This document shows, piece by piece, positions 1-6,000 of a DNA stretch of 9,068 nt. Positions within the stretch are counted from its first letter, which is position 1, and every line of letters starts with the position of its first letter. The position numbers and the translations under genes are program-made. The notes below the pieces were generated by a model, which was not told the origin of the DNA, did not search any database, and worked only from the letters and a program-made list of their open reading frames with translations. The DNA lies in contig CANGYC010000080.1 in assembly GCA_947457975.1 (NCBI GenBank), positions 1-9,068 on the forward strand, in the 5' to 3' direction. The DNA is from Comamonadaceae bacterium. Its GTDB lineage: Bacteria > Pseudomonadota > Gammaproteobacteria > Burkholderiales > Burkholderiaceae_C.

Positions 1-3000
1 CAGCCCGAGGTCGAGAAGGCGCTGCTGAAGTCGTTGCCAGTGGGCTGGATGCGCAATGCGCCCGCCCCAGAGAAGCCGCTGCTGGCCGTGCTGGGCGCAT
101 TGTTCGACAGCACCAGGGTGCCGTTCGAGACGGTGGTGGCGCCCGTGTAGCTGCCGTTGGTCGTGAGGGTGAGTGTGTTGCCTGCGTTTTTGGTGAGCGA
201 ACCTGCGCCGCTGATGGCCTGGGAAAGTGTGAGATCGTCCGAGCGATTGAAAACCAGGGTCGCACCACTGGCCACCGCGATGTGGCCCGATCCCAGTGCA
301 CCCGAAGTGCTGCCCGCGCCCACGGACAGCGTGCCCGCAGAAATGGTGGTGGCGCCGGTGTAGCTGCTGTTGCCATCGACAGTGAGCGTGCCCGCCCCCG
401 CCTTGGTGAAGCTGGCCGAGGTGCCTGAAATCACGCCGCTGTACGTGCTGTCGCCACTTTGCGTGAGCGTCAGGCCCCGGCCCGTGGCGAGGGCCACACC
501 GCCGCTGCCCACAAGCCCGGTGGTCGTGATGGCCACGTCGCCCGTGCTGGTGTTCGTGCTCGTCAAGCCGGCGTTGAGGGTCACGGCCCCGCCGAACAAG
601 TTGATCGGCCCATTGATGCTTGCACCGTAGCTGGCGGCCACCGTGAGCGGCGCGGTGTTACCGCTCTTGCCCAGGGTCAGACCGGTCAGCGCGGTGCCCA
701 AGGTCCAGCCGCTCGTGGAGAACCCACCGCTGTCAAACGAGGTCGAGCCGCTCAAGGGCTCGATGTTGAGCGTGCCTGTGCCCAATACTTGGTTGGTGCT
801 GGCGGTGGCCGCCGTCAGGCTGTTGGCGCGCAGCGTGATGGCGCCGCTTTGCCCCGTGGCCGCCCCGATGGTGCTGGCGCCCTGGATTGCGATGCCTTCG
901 CTGGAGCCGTTCAAGCCGGCGGTGCCAGTGAGCGTGAGGCTGCCCGAGGCAGATTTGATCGTGGCACCGCTTTCGATGCGGATGCCGTCGTTGTCGGTGC
1001 CACCGGCACTCTTGCCGCCGCCCGTTCCCGTGATGCTCACCGCGCCGCTGCCCGTGCCACTGGCGGTAGAGCCGGAGATCAGCACACCATGGTTGGTGGC
1101 GCCTGTGCTGCCACCGCCTCCGCCTGTGCCCGTGATGCTCAGTGCCCCGCTGGCGCTCACGGTCACGCCTTCGAGGGAAACGCCCCAGTTAAATCCATTG
1201 CTGGAGGCATTCGACGCGCCCACCCCGGTCAGGCTGACGTTGCCACCGGTGATGCTCGCACCAAAGGTCCGCACGCCGATGCCGTAGGCTCCCCCGGTGA
1301 TGCTGCTGCGGCCGCGCAAAGATACTGCACCGGTACCTGCGTTGAGGCTGGTGTGGCTGTTGAGGTTCAGGCCTTGGCCACCGGTGCTTACGGCGTCACC
1401 CGCCAGTGGATCGGCATTGCCACCACCCAGCACGATGTCTCCACCGCTGGTACTGATGCTGGTGCTGTTGCTCGAGGTACCGGCATTGAGCTGGATCGCC
1501 CCCGCAGCACTGCCGTCGCTGTCGGACCAGTAAGTGACGCTGCCGCCATTGGTCGATACCTGCGTGCTGCTGTTCTGGGTGATGTTGCCAGCGGCTTTGA
1601 GCAAAATCGCCGCCCCGGACATGCTGCTGCTGAGGTTGGCGCCCACCGTGATGTCCCCGCCATGCAGCGTGATCGGGCCGGCGATGCTCGCACCGTAGCT
1701 GGCCGCCACTGTGAGCGCTGCGGTGTTGCCGCTTTTACCCAGGGTCAGCCCTGTCAGCGCAGTACCCAAGGTCCAGCCACTCGTGGAGAAACCACCACTG
1801 TCAAATGAGGTCGAGGCGCTCAGAGGCTCGATGGTCAGCGTGCCCGTGCCCAGCACTTGGTTGGTGCTGCCTGTTCCAGCCGTCAAGCTGTTGGCCCGCA
1901 GCGTGATGTGGCCGCTCTGGCCTGAAGCCGCGCCCAGGGTGTTGGTGCCCGAACCCTGGATCGCGATGCCTTCGCTGGAGGCGTTGAACCCCGCCGTACC
2001 CTCCAAGGTGAGGCTGCCCCCGGCCGACTTGATGGTGGCGCTGTTCTCGATCCGGATACCGTAGTTGCCCGTGCCGGAACCGCTCTTGCCGCCGCCCGTG
2101 CCCCTGAGGGTGAGGGCGCCGCTGCCCGTGCCGGAGATGGTGGCGTTGCGAATGAACACCCCGGGGCTGATACCGCCGGTGCTGCCACTGCCACCGCCTA
2201 CGCCGGTGATGCCCAGCGTGCCGCTGGCCGTGACCGAGGCACCGTTGTCGACCGTGACGCCATAGTTGTGGGTGAAAGCGCCCGATCCGGGCCCGCCGCG
2301 GCCGTCGAGGGTGACGTTGCCACCGCTGACCGAGGCATTGCCATACATGCGCACGCCAATGCCGAAGCTCGTGGCGGTGGTCAGGCTGGTGCCGCGCAGG
2401 GACACCGCGCCGGCTCCGGCGTTGACGCTGGTCCAGTCGTCCAGGCTGACGCCGTTGTACGAGGATGCGCTGCCTGTGGCGTAACCGACCAGAGGATCCG
2501 ACGCGCCACCGCCCATGACGATGTTGCCACCGCCGCTGGCGATGCTGGTGGTGTTGACCGACGTGCCTGCGTTGACCTGAATCAATCCGGCACTGTTGCC
2601 GTCGCTGTCGGCCCAGTACGTGATGTGGCCCCCGGTGGACGTGACGTCATAGCCTCCGTTTTGGAGGATGTTGCCGCTGGCCTTCAGAAGAATGGCGGCG
2701 TTGGCTTGGCTGCTGGCCAGGTTGGCCGAGAGGTTGATGTCGCCACCGTACAGGGTGATCGGGCCCGCAATGCTGGCGCCGTAACTGGCCGCCACCGTGA
2801 GCGTTGCGGTGTTGCTGGCCTTGCCCAGGGTCAGGCCCGAGAGAGTGGACCCAAAGGTCCAGCCGCTGGTGGTGAACCCACCGCCGTCAAACGAGGTCGA
2901 GGCGCTCAGGGGCTCGATGGTCAGCGTGCCCGTGCCCAGCACCTGGTTGGTGTTGCCTGTACCAGCCGTCAAGCTGTTGGCCCGCAAGGTGATGTGGCCG

Positions 3001-6000
3001 CTCTGGCCCGAAGCTGCGCCCAGCGTGTTGGTGCCCGAAGCCTGGATCGCGATGCCTTCGCTGGACGCGTTCAAGCCCGCCGTGCCCACCAGGGTAAGGC
3101 TGCCTGAGGCGGATCTGATCGCCGCGCCGTTTTCGATGCGGATGCCGTCGTTGTCGGTGCCGCCTGCGCTCTTGCCGCCGCCCGTGCCCGTGAGGGTGAC
3201 CGCGCCGCTGCCCGTGCCACTGGCGGTAGAGCCGGAGATCAGTACGCCATAGTTGTTGCTCCCCGTGCTGCCACCGCCTCCGCCATTGCCCGTGATGCTC
3301 AGCGTGCCACTGGCCGTGACGGCACCGCCGCCTTCGAAGGAAACGCCCCAGTTGAAGCCATTGCTGGAGGCATTCGACGAACCCACCCCGGTCAGGCTGA
3401 CGTTGCCACCGGTGATGCTCGCACCAAAGATTCGCACGCCGATGCCATAAGCGCCCCCGGTGACGCTGCTGCTGCCCCTCAAGGACACTGCGCCCGCACC
3501 TGCGTTGAGGTTGGTGTGACTGTTGAGATTCACACCATGGCTGCTGGGGTTGAGCGCGTAACCCGACAAGGGATTCGAACTGCCGCCGCCCAACACGATG
3601 TCGCCACCGCTGGTGCTGATGCTGGTGCTGTTACTGGAGGTGCCCGAATTGAGTTGAATCGCTCCCGCACCACTGCCGTCGCTGTCGGACCAGTAAGTGA
3701 CGCTGCCGCCGCTGCTCGAGACCTGCGTGCTGCTGCCCTGCGTGATGCTGCCGGCGGCCTTCAGAAGAATGGCGGCATTGGCCTGGCTGCTGGTCAGATT
3801 GGCTGAAAGGTTGATATCGCCGCCGTACAGCGAAATCGGGCCGGCTGCACTCAGCGCCGCGTTGATGGCAATGTTCGAGGTGTTGGTGCTCTTGCCAAGG
3901 GTGATGGCGCTGTGGCTGCTGCCCAGGGTGTAGGCCGAGCCCAGGGTGAAGGTGGCGGCGGTGGATGCGCCCACCACAAAGCTGTTGCCACGGGGCTCGA
4001 TCGTCAGGGCGCCGCTGCCGCCCATGTTGAGGTAGCCGCTGGCGACATTGCTATCCGACACCGAGCGGCCGCTGAGGGTGAGGTTGCCGCTGTAGCTGTT
4101 GGTGCCGTCAAAGCCCATCCAAAACTTGCCCCAGTTGCTGCCATTGAACTGGATGCCGCTGTTGTCGGTGCTGGTGGCGCTGGGAACATCGCCCTGAAGG
4201 GTAATATGACCGGTGCGCGAAACGACCTGAACGCTGGGGTTGCTCACATCGTCGTTCAAGGGCTTGGCGGTGGACAGACGCACACCCGACTGGTTGGTGC
4301 TGGTGTTGTTGGAGGTACCGCTGATCGAGATGTCACCCGCCACCGTGGAGACCACGGTGGAGGCATTCGGGCCATAGGCCCGCAGGCTCACGCCCACCCG
4401 TTCATTGTTGTCATGACTATGCGTCCCTGTGGTGCCGGTGATGGTGATACTTCCACCGGTGGCACCTGTGGTTTTGACCGTGCTGTTGTAGAGGCGCACA
4501 CCATGACCGCCACTGCCGGCACTGATGTCCGAAGCGGCTTCGCCGCCGGTCAGATTAATGCTGCCGGTGCTGGTCTGCAGGGTACTGCTGTTGACGGCAA
4601 TGCCATAAATCACGGGATAGGCCGCCAGGGTGCCTGACAAGGCCCGCAACTCGCCCTTGACCGTGAGATGACCGCCTGCGGTGTTGATGTCGCTGCTGTT
4701 GTGGATCAGCACACCATAGCGGTCCTCAGCGGTTTGGTAGCGGTTGCTCCGCCCCGCCAAGTAGACCTCACCGCCGGCGGTGGTGACACCCGCGTTGTTG
4801 AGGTTGACGCCCTCATAAATGAGAGTAGTGCCGGCGCTGCCAGCCCAGCCCGTTCCCACGCTCAGGCCATTCCAGCTGTTGGAGCCATTGGCCGTGCCCC
4901 AGCCATTGCCGCCCATCCACACGTGGCCGCCATTGGTGGTGAGCGTCACACGCGAGGAACTTCCATCCAAGTAGATCGCCCCGTTGTTGGCGTTGTCGTC
5001 ATCGGCGATGAGCACCAGATTGAGCTTGTTGCTGGTGGAGCTGATTTGAACCCCGCTGTTGATGCGGATGTCCCGCGCGGCCCGCAAGGTCAGGGTGGCG
5101 TCTCCTCCCAGGGTCTTGCTGATGTTGGCGCTGACCGTGATGTCGCCCAAGTCCGCGCTGTTGGTGCTGCCGCCGTAGCTGGTGTTGGACGTGGAGGTGC
5201 TCACCTCCACCGAGGTGCCGCTGTTCAGGCCCGAAGAGGCGCTGCCCACGATGCTGGCCGCGGCCGTCGAATCGATGGTGTAGTTGTAGGGGTCGATCAG
5301 CCACAGGCCGCCCTGGCCGCGGTCGGCCCCGGCGTTGATGCGCACGCCCTCGAGTTCCACCGTATGACCGGAGGTCTCTACCCGTCCGCCCTTGCCGCCC
5401 AACACGCCACCTCGTGCCAGCACCGTGCCGTGCACAGCCGTGAGTCCGCCACGGCGGTGGATGTCACTCCAGAGCACCACGGTGCCGCCCTGGCCCTGCT
5501 CGAGACCACTGGCATTGATGAGCACCTCGCTGCCCATCCTCAAGGTGCTGGCCTGGTACACGCCATTCGTGCCCTGCCAGTCGCCGCCCACCCGCACCGT
5601 GCCGCCGCCGGTGGCGCCCGCAGCATCGATCTGCGTCGTGTCGTTCAGGCTCAGGTGATCGCCCAGCAAGGTGGTACTACCGCCCTGCCCCCGGCGGCCC
5701 CGGGTGGACAAGGTGCTGTGCCCCATGAGGGCCAAGCGCCCTTGGCCGGGAACATCCGGTACCGGTTGAGGCTTGTCGGGCTGCGCCGCGCTGGCTGCAC
5801 GCAGGTTGATCGTGCCGCCCTGCCCGCCACTGGCATCGAGCACCGCCTCACGCAGCTCGATGTCGCCCTGGGCCTGCACCTCCACGTGGCCCCCTTGGGT
5901 GGCTGGGCTGCTTCCAGTCTCCACCACAGGGGTGGTGGCTGGGCTGATTCCTGCCTCGACCACAGGGCTGGTGGCTGAGGCATCGTGCGTGGCCGACACG

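Noticed and set aside
459..1808. 449-codon plus-strand ORF
   Set aside because: It lies wholly antisense to the R3/R2 part of tpsA. Its protein (Gly/Ala/Arg-rich, low complexity) shows no fold or family features, and it is a by-product of GC-rich codons on the opposite strand.
643..3450. Series of plus-strand ORFs with Pro/Val/Leu-rich repeats (643-1287, 1711-2064, 2797-3252)
   Set aside because: They resemble one another only because they are the same antisense frame of the repeated tpsA modules. The repeat belongs to the minus-strand protein.
612..3842. CRISPR array or insertion-sequence explanation for the repeats
   Set aside because: The units are about 1.08 kb, contiguous, in-frame and protein-coding. 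There are no short direct repeats with unique spacers, no transposase and no terminal inverted repeats.
4668..5978. 436-codon plus-strand ORF
   Set aside because: It is antisense to tpsA, has no ribosome binding site or recognisable domain, and shows His/Ala/Gly-rich shadow composition.
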